This document shows positions 16,747 to 24,331 of a stretch of DNA of 47,184 nucleotides, piece by piece. This DNA is from Anaerolineales bacterium (GTDB lineage: Bacteria; Chloroflexota; Anaerolineae; Anaerolineales; E44-bin32): assembly GCA_029210945.1 (NCBI GenBank), contig JARGGH010000025.1:1-47184 (forward strand). The letters are read 5' to 3'. The notes beneath the pieces are model-generated. The model was not told where the DNA came from. It ran no database searches and saw only the letters and a list, made by a program, of their open reading frames with translations. How positions within the stretch are numbered: the stretch's first letter is position 1; every line of letters starts with the position of its first letter. Position numbers and translations under genes: made by a program.

Positions 16747-17586
16747 TTATAGATCAGCAAGCAGGAAACCCGTCACGCTTAATGCCACGAAAAGGCTGCT
16801 CATGGAGAGCTGCCGCAAGCCAATACGCGTCGGCTTGACGCCGACCGCCGGTCGCAGGACTCCATCGAGGGCATCCAGAAGCATGAGCGCGAAAGCGACC
16901 ACCACCAGCAGTGGAATTTGGCCTTCTATATGGAAGAAGATCGCCAGTGCAAGATTGAAAAGGTGGTAGCCGAGTGTCCGGAGTCCGGCAAGCAGCCGCC
17001 CCTTTAATTCACCGCTTGTCTCCTGCCTGCGCTGGGCCAGGCGCAGATAAACGAGCACGATCGATGCTGCGGATTGCAGCCAGGTCAGTCCCCACAAGAT
17101 CCAGGCGAGACGATCCTGAGTCCCGCCGTTAACCCAGTAGGCGGCCGGGGCAGCCAGGGCTAAGACGCCAGCTCCGACGAGTTCGATGCCGCGCTGGCCG
17201 CGCTCCGCTCGACGGCTTATCAACCACAAGTGCCAGATGAATACCGGGATACCCGGGATGATCAGGTACAGCAGGATGGTGTGCCCGCGCGTCAGCAGAA
17301 ATAGAAACCCGGTCAACATGACGGCGGCATAGAAGAGACCCCAGGTCAGCGCAGGGAGGCGATCGGATTCTGGGCGGCGTCTGCTGAATGTCTTCACGAA
17401 AATGCTGGCAGGCTGGCGGAAGAGGAAGGCGGCGAGCATAGTGATTGTGAGCCCGATCAAATCCGGCTTGAAAGTGCCTGCTGCCGCTGCCCCGATGAGC
17501 AATGGTCCAATCCACCAGATCCATGATCCGTGTTCGGTAGGCACTGAATATTTCTTCTTCAAGACCGACTGTTTTGGTAGATTCAT
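16747..17586 (-). CDS. YwiC-like integral membrane protein
   Basis: Multi-pass membrane protein of the YwiC-like family, role unknown. About 280 residues with roughly eight to nine hydrophobic segments, for example WWIGPLLIGAAAAG, LTITMLAAFLFR, TWGLFYAAVMLTGFLFLL and IILYLIIPGIPVFIWHLWLI. The family signature P-x-EHGSW is seen as VPTEHGSWIWW at residues about 18-28, and RQPASIFVKTF fits the following loop. ATG at 17586 is used; another in-frame ATG lies 18 bases upstream and neither has a strong ribosome site. The gene is divergent from an XRE-cupin regulator. Family recognition is good, function is not known. Confidence 0.78.
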   Translation of the reverse strand: MNLPKQSVLKKKYSVPTEHGSWIWWIGPLLIGAAAAGTFKPDLIGLTITMLAAFLFRQPASIFVKTFSRRRPESDRLPALTWGLFYAAVMLTGFLFLLTRGHTILLYLIIPGIPVFIWHLWLISRRAERGQRGIELVGAGVLALAAPAAYWVNGGTQDRLAWILWGLTWLQSAASIVLVYLRLAQRRQETSGELKGRLLAGLRTLGYHLFNLALAIFFHIEGQIPLLVVVAFALMLLDALDGVLRPAVGVKPTRIGLRQLSMSSLFVALSVTGFLLADL

Positions 17587-17703
17587 CTTGAGGCACGTCT
17601 CCATGTCATTGCTCGTCGTAATCGATTGTAAATCATATCCGGTTTGTGCAAAGGATTATCCATTCCCCAGTGAGATACACACACCGCAGCGAGCGGACCT
17701 ACT

Positions 17704-17732
17704 TTGAATGCTGTAAGATTGGAACGTATTTT
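17704..17732 (+). promoter_or_regulatory. Possible promoter of the XRE-cupin regulator
   Basis: TTGAAT (17704-17709) and TATTTT (17727-17732) are 17 bases apart, ending 18 bases before the ATG. The transcript would have a very short leader that contains AAGGAG. Confidence 0.4.
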
Positions 17733-17750
17733 AGATACGAAGGAGTCCAA

Positions 17751-18359
17751 ATGTCCCTGAATAGAGCAGATGCGGTATCCGTCGATGTTGGCATCCGCTT
17801 ACGCAAGCTGCGCGAAGCGCAAGGAATATCAATCCGTGAGTTGGCGCGCCAGAGCGGCCTATCCGCAAATGCCATCAGTTTGATTGAGCGCGGTAGGAGT
17901 TCACCCTCCGTGAGCACACTCTACCTGCTGTCGGAAGCCCTGACCATCCCTATCACGACCCTCTTTGAGACCCTTGATCGAAAATACGAAATCGTTCATC
18001 GTAAGGGCTCCGAGCGCACGCGTGTCTCGTTCTCGCGCGGTGTATGGGAGGGGTTAGGTGGGGAGATGTTCAAAGGCAGGGTCCAGCCTTTTGCGTTGAC
18101 GCTGGAGACAGGAGCTAACAGCGGACCATCGACGATCGTCCACAGCGGACACGAATTTGTTGTTTGCCTGCGCGGTCAACTTGAATACCAGGTCGAGGAT
18201 GAAACATACTTGCTGGAGGCCGGCGATTCACTGCTCTTCAAGGCATATTTAGAACATCGATGGCGGAACCCAGGTCCATTGTTGACCAGCGCGATCTTTG
18301 TGTTATCTGGTTTTGAGGAAGCCGAACGCAACCTGCAGCATATAAACGCTGAGGGATAA
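17751..18359 (+). CDS. XRE-family transcriptional regulator with C-terminal cupin domain
   Basis: DNA-binding regulator whose cupin domain probably senses a small ligand. The ATG at 17751 follows AAGGAG by 5 bases; the frame is open further up but without such a site. About 202 residues. Residues 13-67 form a lambda-repressor-type helix-turn-helix: RLRKLREAQGISIRELARQSGLSANAIS then LIERGRSSPSVSTLYLLSEAL. Residues about 120-190 hold a beta-barrel cupin_2: SGHEFVVCLRGQLEYQV and LEAGDSLLFKAYLEHRWRN, with the His/Glu pattern of motif 1 and the His of motif 2. Related proteins (PuuR, SinR-cupin type) control polyamine, amino acid or sulfur genes. Its own targets cannot be told; it could control the divergent ywiC-like gene. 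Confidence 0.88.
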   Translation: MSLNRADAVSVDVGIRLRKLREAQGISIRELARQSGLSANAISLIERGRSSPSVSTLYLLSEALTIPITTLFETLDRKYEIVHRKGSERTRVSFSRGVWEGLGGEMFKGRVQPFALTLETGANSGPSTIVHSGHEFVVCLRGQLEYQVEDETYLLEAGDSLLFKAYLEHRWRNPGPLLTSAIFVLSGFEEAERNLQHINAEG

Positions 18360-18379
18360 GCCCTCGTTGTTTGGTTCGC

Positions 18380-18414
18380 GAAACAAGGCTTCCCTCTGGT
18401 GGAAGCCTTGTTTC
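18380..18414. terminator. Bidirectional hairpin terminator between convergent regulator and sulfur operon
   Basis: GAAACAAGGCTTCC and GGAAGCCTTGTTTC form a perfect 14-bp stem around a 7-base loop, placed exactly between the stop codons of two convergent transcripts. The T tracts are only three long, so strength is uncertain. Confidence 0.7.
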
Positions 18415-18433
18415 AGTATCTGTCTTCTACGGC

Positions 18434-18937
18434 CTATATAAAGACGATCTGTGCACCCTCCGTCATGTCCATGAAATCGCCAGCAGTGACGATGTCCTGC
18501 ACGCCCTCGACAAAATTATCCATGCTCAACCCCATCATGTCCACGGTCATTTTGCATGCAAACAACTGCGCGCCGCCATCGACGAGCATCTGGATGTACT
18601 CGTCTACCGGTGGGGCGCCAACTTCTTCGATCTTCTTCTTCATGAACCATGAGGTAAACGCGGTCATCCCAGGGACGATACCCATCAAATTAGGGATGCC
18701 TAGATTCCCGGTCGGTAAGCCCATCATGCTCATCTTCATGCTGGTGTTTGCCACTGGAGCGAGTTGCAGGCGATCCTGGCGCGCTTTGTTGATAATATCC
18801 AATCCCCAGAATGTGAAAAAGATGGTCACATTGATGCCGTTACCGAGTGCAGCCCAGCCCATCACCAATGCGGGGTAGGCCATGTCCAGATTGCCTTTCG
18901 AACAAATGAAGGCGATTTTGCGATTTTCTTCTCCCAT
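18434..18937 (-). CDS. DsrE/DsrF/DrsH-like sulfur-relay protein
   Basis: Member of the DsrE/DsrF/DrsH-like family, small proteins that carry persulfide sulfur on a cysteine. 167 residues. The strand KIAFICSKGNLDMAYPALVM begins the family's alpha/beta fold; GLPTGNLGIPNLMGIVPG is the conserved Met/Gly-rich middle loop; and the cysteine in LFACKMTVDMMGL (Cys128) matches the family's reactive position. A second cysteine is at residue 12. Probably cytoplasmic or loosely membrane-bound because of hydrophobic stretches such as VTIFFTFWGLDII. Last gene of the five-gene minus-strand operon; it lies 43 bases after the DsrC/TusE-like gene, the expected partner. Confidence 0.88.
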   Translation of the reverse strand: MGEENRKIAFICSKGNLDMAYPALVMGWAALGNGINVTIFFTFWGLDIINKARQDRLQLAPVANTSMKMSMMGLPTGNLGIPNLMGIVPGMTAFTSWFMKKKIEEVGAPPVDEYIQMLVDGGAQLFACKMTVDMMGLSMDNFVEGVQDIVTAGDFMDMTEGAQIVFI

Positions 18938-18980
18938 TACGGTGTCTCCTTTGATAGGGTCATATAGCTGATCAGCTGGA

Positions 18981-19298
18981 TCAGACGCAGCCTTCCGGTT
19001 TGCCGAGCCCAGAGATTTTGGCGACCTTCTTGGCGGGTCCCTTCGGGTATAGTTTGAAGAGTTCCTTGGTCGTTATCCCCGTGCCGGAAGTGATCTGGCG
19101 CAGCGTAGGGGCTGCTCCGTTGTCCGTCGCGCTCTGGCGGCAGAACTCGATGACCTTCCAATGGTCCTCGGTCAGCTCATCGATGCCTTCCTCTTTGGCG
19201 ATCGCCACGGCGATGTCTTTATTCCACATCTGTGGATCGACGAGGAAACCTTCCTCGTTGACCTCCATTGTTGCGCCAGCAAATTCTTTCGTCGTCAT
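18981..19298 (-). CDS. DsrC/TusE-family sulfur-carrier protein with a single C-terminal cysteine
   Basis: Small sulfur carrier of the DsrC/TusE/DsvC family. ATG at 19298 with CAGGAGGAAGCACG before it gives 105 residues, the family's size; the open frame to 19409 is not conserved. Family features: LTEDHWKVIEFCRQ, the central helices, TLRQITSGTGI and ELFKLYPKGPAKKVAKISG, ending KPEGCV. The penultimate Cys104 (CysA) is present, but the position 11 residues before it, which is Cys in dissimilatory DsrC (CysB), is Ala here (KKVAKISGLG). So it resembles TusE, which keeps only CysA, and cannot form the DsrC intramolecular disulfide. In the operon it probably accepts or donates sulfane sulfur in connection with the SQR-like enzyme and DsrE. 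Confidence 0.9.
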   Translation of the reverse strand: MTTKEFAGATMEVNEEGFLVDPQMWNKDIAVAIAKEEGIDELTEDHWKVIEFCRQSATDNGAAPTLRQITSGTGITTKELFKLYPKGPAKKVAKISGLGKPEGCV

Positions 19299-19380
19299 CG
19301 TGCTTCCTCCTGAATAATTCTTTTCGCTCTCAGTTCGAGCGGCCGGATCGGATCTCTCGGGACGCATATCGCTTACATAC

Positions 19381-20058
19381 CTAATTAACGTTTGGGTCTG
19401 CTGGATCACTCGCCAATGTCTTCACGATGTTCAGCAGTCGGGCCATGCCCCTGCGGACCTGGGGATCGCTTAATGAGCGCAGCAGCTGAAGTGTGGAGAT
19501 ATCTTCAGCCTGATCTGTGGGATGGATCGCAGTGACGGCGTTGTTCGCCAAGGCCAGCACTTCAGGTTGTGTCATATTACGCACGGTAGTGAGGATCGTG
19601 ACGATGTTGTCTCCGAGCGCACGAACGTCCTGTTCGTCAAATTCGGCCACGATTCTTTCGAATATCCCCCAGCCCTCGCGGATGAAAGCGAAATAACCTT
19701 CCCGCTCAAGCCGGTCAGCAGTTTCAACCAGGTTGGAGAACACTTGAGCTCCGAGCAGGTTAATTTCATCCGAAAGCCCCATGCTGGCTTCAAGCATGTC
19801 CATCAGGCGCAGGAATGCCTCCGTGTTGCGCAGCACGCGTTTCAACAGGAATAACAGGTCCTCCAGTTGAAATTCGGTGCCAATTTCGGCGAGCTCCTCG
19901 ATTGAGAGCGAGACCATATGGTTCACAATTGGAATGAGATCATTCTTGAGCTCATCCAGCTCGATCTGACGCCGGCGCTGGGCTTCCATCTGCTCAGTAA
20001 GAAAGTCGATCTTTTCGTGCAGTAAAGCTAAATCGTTCGTCGTTACAGCGGTTGCCAT
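19381..20058 (-). CDS. DUF1641 protein associated with SQR
   Basis: Member of the DUF1641 family, small helical proteins found next to or fused with sulfide:quinone oxidoreductase-like flavoproteins. 225 residues. Residues about 8-50 look like a coiled coil (LALLHEKIDFLTEQMEAQRR). The core, LIPIVNHMVSLSIEELAEIGTE and LVETADRLEREGYFAFIREGWGIFERIVAEF, followed by ALGDNIVTILTTVRNMTQPEVL, is the recognised family part. The ATG at 20058 lies 10 bases after the SQR-like gene's stop. No catalytic residues are seen; a scaffolding or regulatory role for the SQR-like enzyme is a guess from the constant pairing. Confidence 0.82.
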   Translation of the reverse strand: MATAVTTNDLALLHEKIDFLTEQMEAQRRRQIELDELKNDLIPIVNHMVSLSIEELAEIGTEFQLEDLLFLLKRVLRNTEAFLRLMDMLEASMGLSDEINLLGAQVFSNLVETADRLEREGYFAFIREGWGIFERIVAEFDEQDVRALGDNIVTILTTVRNMTQPEVLALANNAVTAIHPTDQAEDISTLQLLRSLSDPQVRRGMARLLNIVKTLASDPADPNVN

Positions 20059-20068
20059 GCTGAGCCTT

Positions 20069-21301
20069 TCAATTCCACTTGCCGGCCATCGTCATCTGGG
20101 ACTCGAAGGGCATTTCACCTCCTTTAAGGAGAACGTTCCAGTAGATCCAGCGGAACATCATCTTGCCCCAGTGGTTGACCGGCGATTCCTTGAGCAGCGA
20201 GAAAGGGCCGAATCCGGGCAGCGGGTATTTGCCGGGAAGCGGTTCGACGTCGTAGTTGAAATCGATCAAGATGCCGTTTTCAAAGCCTGATTCAATGAAG
20301 CAGTTGGCGTGTCCGTCAAATTTTGGCAGCGGATCGAGCCCTTCCATGTGACGGAGCATGTTCTCGATGAGCACATCGAGCATGAAGTGCGCCACGGATC
20401 CGGCTTTCGACGTGGGAACGTCGGCAGCGTCTCCAATCACCCAGACGTTTTCCCAGTTTTCGGATTGGAGGGTGTGGTTATCCGTCGGGACAAAGCTCAG
20501 TTCGTTGCCCATCCCGGACCGATCGATGACCTCTGACCCCATATTGACGGGCACGGAGACGAGGACATCGTAAGGAACCTCGCGCTCGTCATAAGAACGG
20601 ATGACGCTCTTGTCGTGATCGACTTCCATGATCATGTAATCAGGCTCGACGAGGATGTTCTTATCCTTGAGCATGTCGCCGAGGATCGAGGAGGCCTTGG
20701 GTTTTGTAAACGCACCTGGCAGCGGGGTTGCGTAGACGAGCTCGACCTTGTCGCGTATACCGCGCTCATGGAAGAACCAATCTGCAAGGAAGAGAAACTC
20801 GAGCGGCGCGACCGGGCACTTGATCGGCATCTCGGCGACATTGAGAACCAGACGCCCGCCTTTCCAGAATTTCAGGAACCGATTGAGCGCGGTGGCACCT
20901 TCCAGCGTGTAGAAATCGAACACATTTTCGCGCCAGCCGTTATCGGTCAATCCTTCAGTCTCTTCGGGGACGATGCGGCTGCCCGTGGCGATCACGAGGT
21001 AGTCGTAATCGATGGCGCGATTGTCCCGTGTAAGGCGCACGCGGTTATCGTCCGGTTCGATAATCTCAATTTGTGAATGGACGAATTCGACGTTCGAAGG
21101 GTAGAAGTCGCGTTTGGGTTTAACGACATCACTCGGGCTGTAAATTTCAAATGGGATGAACAGAAACCCGGGCTGGTAGTAATGAGTTTCGTTCTCATCG
21201 ACGATGATGATCCTCCATTCCAGGGGATCGAGATGGTGCGACATCTTGTTCGCTACCATTGTGCCGGCGGTACCGCCGCCCAGGATCAGCAGTGTCTTCA
21301 T
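20069..21301 (-). CDS. sqr: Sulfide:quinone oxidoreductase-like flavoprotein
   Basis: Pyridine nucleotide-disulfide oxidoreductase family, SQR-like, expected to oxidise sulfide to sulfane sulfur and reduce quinone at the membrane. 410 residues. FAD-binding motif LLILGGGTAGTMVANKM at the N-terminus; YDYLVIATGSRIVPEETEGL is the second FAD segment; VWVIGDAADVPTSKAGSVAHF is the conserved GD..  motif near the C-terminus. Two cysteines, Cys162 in PIKCPVAPLEF and Cys334 in HANCFIESG, stand where SQRs carry the redox cysteines of the polysulfide-forming site. The related type II NADH dehydrogenase lacks this pair. Operon context of sulfur-relay genes and an ArsR repressor supports sulfur use. GGAGCGATATGT precedes the ATG. 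Confidence 0.87.
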   Translation of the reverse strand: MKTLLILGGGTAGTMVANKMSHHLDPLEWRIIIVDENETHYYQPGFLFIPFEIYSPSDVVKPKRDFYPSNVEFVHSQIEIIEPDDNRVRLTRDNRAIDYDYLVIATGSRIVPEETEGLTDNGWRENVFDFYTLEGATALNRFLKFWKGGRLVLNVAEMPIKCPVAPLEFLFLADWFFHERGIRDKVELVYATPLPGAFTKPKASSILGDMLKDKNILVEPDYMIMEVDHDKSVIRSYDEREVPYDVLVSVPVNMGSEVIDRSGMGNELSFVPTDNHTLQSENWENVWVIGDAADVPTSKAGSVAHFMLDVLIENMLRHMEGLDPLPKFDGHANCFIESGFENGILIDFNYDVEPLPGKYPLPGFGPFSLLKESPVNHWGKMMFRWIYWNVLLKGGEMPFESQMTMAGKWN

Positions 21302-21319
21302 ACATATCGCTCCAGAGTG

Positions 21320-21664
21320 TTATTCGGATAGAGTTTCAGTGACCGATTTTGCGAGGTCGGCCTGTTCTTGGAGTTGATCTGCCAGGACGGCGCGCAGCAG
21401 GTCGAGAGCCTGGATGATTCGCTCGTCTGAGATTGAGTAGTAGACGGAGGTGCCCTCGCGGGTGTGATCCACGAGGTGGCGCTCGCGAAGCATCTTCAGA
21501 TGCCGGGAGACTGTCGGCTGGGGCATCTCGAGCGATTCCGAAAGCTCAGTTACATTCAGCATGCCTTCCGAAAGCATATATAGAATGAGTATTCGTTTGG
21601 GATCGGCAAGCCCAGCGCAAAGCCGGGAGTGGAGCAGGTTGATCTCGTGTTCAAGCGGCTTCAT
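21320..21664 (-). CDS. ArsR/SmtB-family repressor, first gene of the sulfur operon
   Basis: Winged-helix repressor that probably controls the operon it heads. ATG at 21664 with AAGGA before it gives 114 residues; the longer open frame is upstream leader. The recognition region is MLNVTELSESLEMPQPTVSRHLKMLRERHLV (residues about 38-68), followed by the wing THREGTSVYYSISDERI. Metal-binding ELCVCDL is not present; the matching helix reads NVTELSESLEM, so this is not a classical arsenic or cadmium sensor. The only cysteine is Cys15 in SRLCAGLADP. BigR/SqrR sense persulfide with a pair of cysteines, which is lacking here, so the sensing mechanism is open. A palindrome TGTAT-4-ATACA lies just upstream. 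Confidence 0.87.
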   Translation of the reverse strand: MKPLEHEINLLHSRLCAGLADPKRILILYMLSEGMLNVTELSESLEMPQPTVSRHLKMLRERHLVDHTREGTSVYYSISDERIIQALDLLRAVLADQLQEQADLAKSVTETLSE

Positions 21665-21686
21665 GACAGATTCCTTTGGCTTTACA

Positions 21687-21700
21687 TGTATTCGCATACA
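21687..21700 (-). promoter_or_regulatory. Candidate operator of the ArsR-type repressor
   Basis: TGTAT, 4 bases, ATACA is a perfect inverted repeat 23 bases before the repressor start, in the leader or promoter of the sulfur operon. ArsR-type repressors bind such imperfect or perfect short dyads. Also in this region TGGCTTTACAT occurs twice on the plus strand (21677-21687 and 21810-21820), and TGTAAAGC (21790-21797) faces GCTTTACA (21812-21819) at 14-base distance. Which of these is bound is not known. Confidence 0.4.
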
Positions 21701-21848
21701 CGCATATATAACTAGAAGGAAGTCTAATCTCCGGCTGAAGGCGGCGCTAGTGACCGTTGTCACAAGCACTTTGTGATGGATGTCACATTTGTAAAGCGCC
21801 CCGTTTCAGTGGCTTTACATTAATCGCTGGACAATGAATACCATGGAC

Positions 21849-21877
21849 AAAAAAACCCGGCAGCGAGTGCCGGGTTT
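21849..21877 (-). terminator. Terminator of the liv operon
   Basis: On the minus strand AAACCCGGCA and TGCCGGGTTT form a 10-bp stem with a 5-base loop, followed by a run of seven T. It follows livF by about 20 bases. Confidence 0.88.
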
Positions 21878-21894
21878 AGTCGGAATTGTGGGAA

Positions 21895-22605
21895 TCATAT
21901 TCCGAGATAAGCTTTCTGGACAGACTCGGTTGAGGCGACTTCGTGCGCCGGCCCTTCCAGCGAGACTCTCCCCTCGCTGAGCACGTAAGCATAGTCGCTC
22001 ACCGACAGCGCCATGTGGACGTTCTGCTCGACCAGCAGCATCGTCAAACCCTCGCCCTTCAGCTGGCGCAGAGTCTGGAATAGGTTCAAGACCAACACAG
22101 GTGCAAGGCCCAACGAGAGTTCGTCAAACATGATCACGCTTGGATCAGCCATCAGGCCGCGCGCCACGGCCAGCATCTGCTGTTCACCGCCGCTTAAGGT
22201 TCCGGATTGTTGATCTCGACGCTCCTTCAAACGTGGAAAGAGTTCGTACACGCGTTCAAGATTGTCATCGAGCTTGAGGCGCGCACGCGCGTTCGTCGCG
22301 CCCATTTCCAGGTTTTCCTCGACGCTCATGCTGGTGAAGAGCTGGCGGCCCTCGGGAACCATCACGAGGCCCAGATCTGGTTTCCGGTGCGCCGGCAGGT
22401 TGCTGACATCCTTGCCGTTCAAACGCACGCTGCCGCCCCATGGCTTAAGTGTGCCCATCACGGTGCGGAGCAGGGTGGTTTTGCCGGCGCCGTTGGTTCC
22501 AACCAGTGAGGTCAGCCGGCCCTCCTCAAGGTTGAGATCGACGCCCCACAAAATTTGGACCTCACCATAACCGGATTCAAGATTCTTGATCTCCAATGCA
22601 GTCAT
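21895..22605 (-). CDS. livF: Branched-chain amino acid ABC transporter ATP-binding protein
   Basis: ATPase subunit of the HAAT-type amino acid uptake system on the inner face of the membrane. 236 residues, the usual LivF length. Walker A is VGTNGAGKTT, the signature is LSGGEQQMLAVARGL, Walker B is SVIMFDE, and the His of the H-loop follows near LLVEQNVHMAL. All are in the family's order, and EEGRLTSLVGTNGAGK is typical LivF. It overlaps the livG stop by 4 bases and is the last gene before the terminator. Substrate range cannot be read from an ATPase; LIV-family systems also carry amides, urea or aromatic compounds. Confidence 0.93.
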   Translation of the reverse strand: MTALEIKNLESGYGEVQILWGVDLNLEEGRLTSLVGTNGAGKTTLLRTVMGTLKPWGGSVRLNGKDVSNLPAHRKPDLGLVMVPEGRQLFTSMSVEENLEMGATNARARLKLDDNLERVYELFPRLKERRDQQSGTLSGGEQQMLAVARGLMADPSVIMFDELSLGLAPVLVLNLFQTLRQLKGEGLTMLLVEQNVHMALSVSDYAYVLSEGRVSLEGPAHEVASTESVQKAYLGI

Positions 22606-23366
22606 AGCCCACCGCCTTGTTGGCCACCGCTGGCGATCTCCTCTGCCAGTTTGGGATCTCCCAGATAAGCCTCGATCACTTTGGGATCATGGGAGACCTC
22701 TTCTGGCGTACCCTCCGAGATCAAGCGACCGTAGTCCAGGACGACCACGCGCTCAGAAACATTCATCACTGCGTGCATCACGTGTTCGATCATGATGATC
22801 GTGATGCCCTGTTCGCGGATCTCGGCGACGGTCTCGATCATGGCGCTGATTTCGGAAGGGTTTAGCCCGGCAAGGACTTCGTCGAGCAGCAGCAGCGTCG
22901 GCCGAGCTGCGAGAGCACGGGCGAGCTCGAGCCGCTTCTTCTGGGCTACGTTCAAGCTAGCCGCCATCTGGTCTTTGCGCTCTCCAAGCCCGACAAAATC
23001 GAGCACTTCTTCAGCGAGTTCACGGGCGCTTCCCAGCCCATGATCCTCCTTTCCAAAGCAGGCTCCAACCATGACATTCTCGCGCACGGTGAGTTCTTCT
23101 AAGGGCTGAACAATCTGGTGGGTGCGAGCCAGACCCATCTTGGCCAGGTGGTAGGGCTTTTTGGCAGTGACTTCTTTGGATTGGAAGAACACCCTGCCAT
23201 TGGTAGGAGGGTAAACGCCGTTGATTACGTTGAAAAGTGTCGTCTTGCCCGCACCGTTCGGCCCGATCAACCCGAGAATTTCGCCCTCGGGAACGCTGAG
23301 TGACACGTCGCTGAGCGCCTGCAGGCCGCCAAAATTCTTGCTGACATCGTGAATTTCCAGGATCAT
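22602..23366 (-). CDS. livG: Branched-chain amino acid ABC transporter ATP-binding protein with altered signature motif
   Basis: The second ATPase of the uptake system, 254 residues. Walker A is [10 protein letters not shown] and Walker [13 protein letters not shown]. The ABC signature reads [16 protein letters not shown]: the SGG of LSGGQ is replaced, as in many LivG proteins (LAYGQQRR in E. coli), though here it is further from consensus. The LivG-type tail [28 protein letters not shown] is present. It overlaps livM and livF by 4 bases on each side. One composite ATP site of the LivF/LivG dimer may therefore be weak. Confidence 0.92.
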   Translation of the reverse strand: MILEIHDVSKNFGGLQALSDVSLSVPEGEILGLIGPNGAGKTTLFNVINGVYPPTNGRVFFQSKEVTAKKPYHLAKMGLARTHQIVQPLEELTVRENVMVGACFGKEDHGLGSARELAEEVLDFVGLGERKDQMAASLNVAQKKRLELARALAARPTLLLLDEVLAGLNPSEISAMIETVAEIREQGITIIMIEHVMHAVMNVSERVVVLDYGRLISEGTPEEVSHDPKVIEAYLGDPKLAEEIASGGQQGGGL

Positions 23367-24331
23367 TCCAGCACCCTCCTCAACCCACGAACGTGGTAGC
23401 GCAGCCAGCCGACAACGCCAGCGGGGATAAATAGGATGATCGTCAGAAGCAGCACACCGGCGACTACGAGCTGGACGTTGCGGAAAAGCGGTGTGACCAG
23501 CAGTGTGCCGCGCAAACGTTGGTAACCTGCGCCGCCGAGCACCGGTCCAAGCACTGTGCCCGCACCTCCCAGCATCACCATCACGATCGTCTCAATCGAC
23601 AGGTGCAGACGGAAGGCGTCGCCGGGCAGGATCGTGGCGTTCTTGAAGAAGAAGAGCAGGCCGACAATGCCGGGGAAGAACGCTGAGATTACGTAGGCGC
23701 GCGTCTTTGCGCTGGGGGCGACGACGCCCATGACCTCAGCTGCGTCCTCGTTCTCACGGATCGCCATCAATCCCAGACCAAACTTGGAAAACCTGACCAG
23801 GTAGCTGACGATCAAGATCACGATCGTAACTCCCAGCAACAGGTAATAGGTCAACCAGAGAGCCTGGGCTGCTCCGCCGTAGTCGTTGTAGATCTGGAAA
23901 TTCAACTGCATGCCGACCGAACCGCCGAGAGGATCGAAGTTCTTTACAAAGGCCCGTGCCGCTTCGTTGATGCCGATTGTAGCGAGCGCGAAGTAGGCTC
24001 CGCGCAGGCGCAGGATCGCCGAGCCAAGCAGGTACGCGAGGACGGCCGGGACGAGGCCAGCCATGATCATCGCAGCGTATATCGGCCACCCCTGTTCGCT
24101 CATCAGGTAGAAACCGGTATAGGCGCCGAAGCCAAAAAACACAATATGCCCGAAACTCACATAGCCGGTGTACCCCAGCAGGATATTCAAGCTGGAAGCC
24201 AGCGCAACCGAGACCAGGATCGAGTTGACAACCTCCCGGTTGGCGGCGTTGTCCGTCATAACTGGCCACAGGCCAAGAAGCAGCACAAGCATGATTGGCA
24301 GCCAGAAACCAGGTTTTCGCAGGATCTTCAT
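23363..24331 (-). CDS. livM: Branched-chain amino acid ABC transporter permease
   Basis: Inner-membrane permease of the LivM family. ATG at 24331 overlaps the livH stop (ATGA) and gives about 322 residues; a longer open frame reaches 24409 within livH. Several membrane segments are seen, beginning GFWLPIMLVLLLGLWPVM. The LivM motif GYTGYVSFGHIVFFGFGAYT is near residues 50-75. Further on, LRGAYFALATIGINEAARAF is the family signature, and AIRENEDAAEVMGV is the cytoplasmic EAA-like loop contacting the ATPases. GGAGTVLGPVLGG near the C-terminus is also typical. Confidence 0.93.
   Translation of the reverse strand: MKILRKPGFWLPIMLVLLLGLWPVMTDNAANREVVNSILVSVALASSLNILLGYTGYVSFGHIVFFGFGAYTGFYLMSEQGWPIYAAMIMAGLVPAVLAYLLGSAILRLRGAYFALATIGINEAARAFVKNFDPLGGSVGMQLNFQIYNDYGGAAQALWLTYYLLLGVTIVILIVSYLVRFSKFGLGLMAIRENEDAAEVMGVVAPSAKTRAYVISAFFPGIVGLLFFFKNATILPGDAFRLHLSIETIVMVMLGGAGTVLGPVLGGAGYQRLRGTLLVTPLFRNVQLVVAGVLLLTIILFIPAGVVGWLRYHVRGLRRVLE

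Noticed and set aside
18360..18433. Hairpin as a mobile repeat
   Set aside because: Its place exactly between two convergent stops fits a shared terminator; nothing else suggests transposition.
21320..21664. ArsR as arsenic or metal sensor
   Set aside because: The ELCVCDL metal motif is absent, and no arsenic or metal efflux gene is in the operon.
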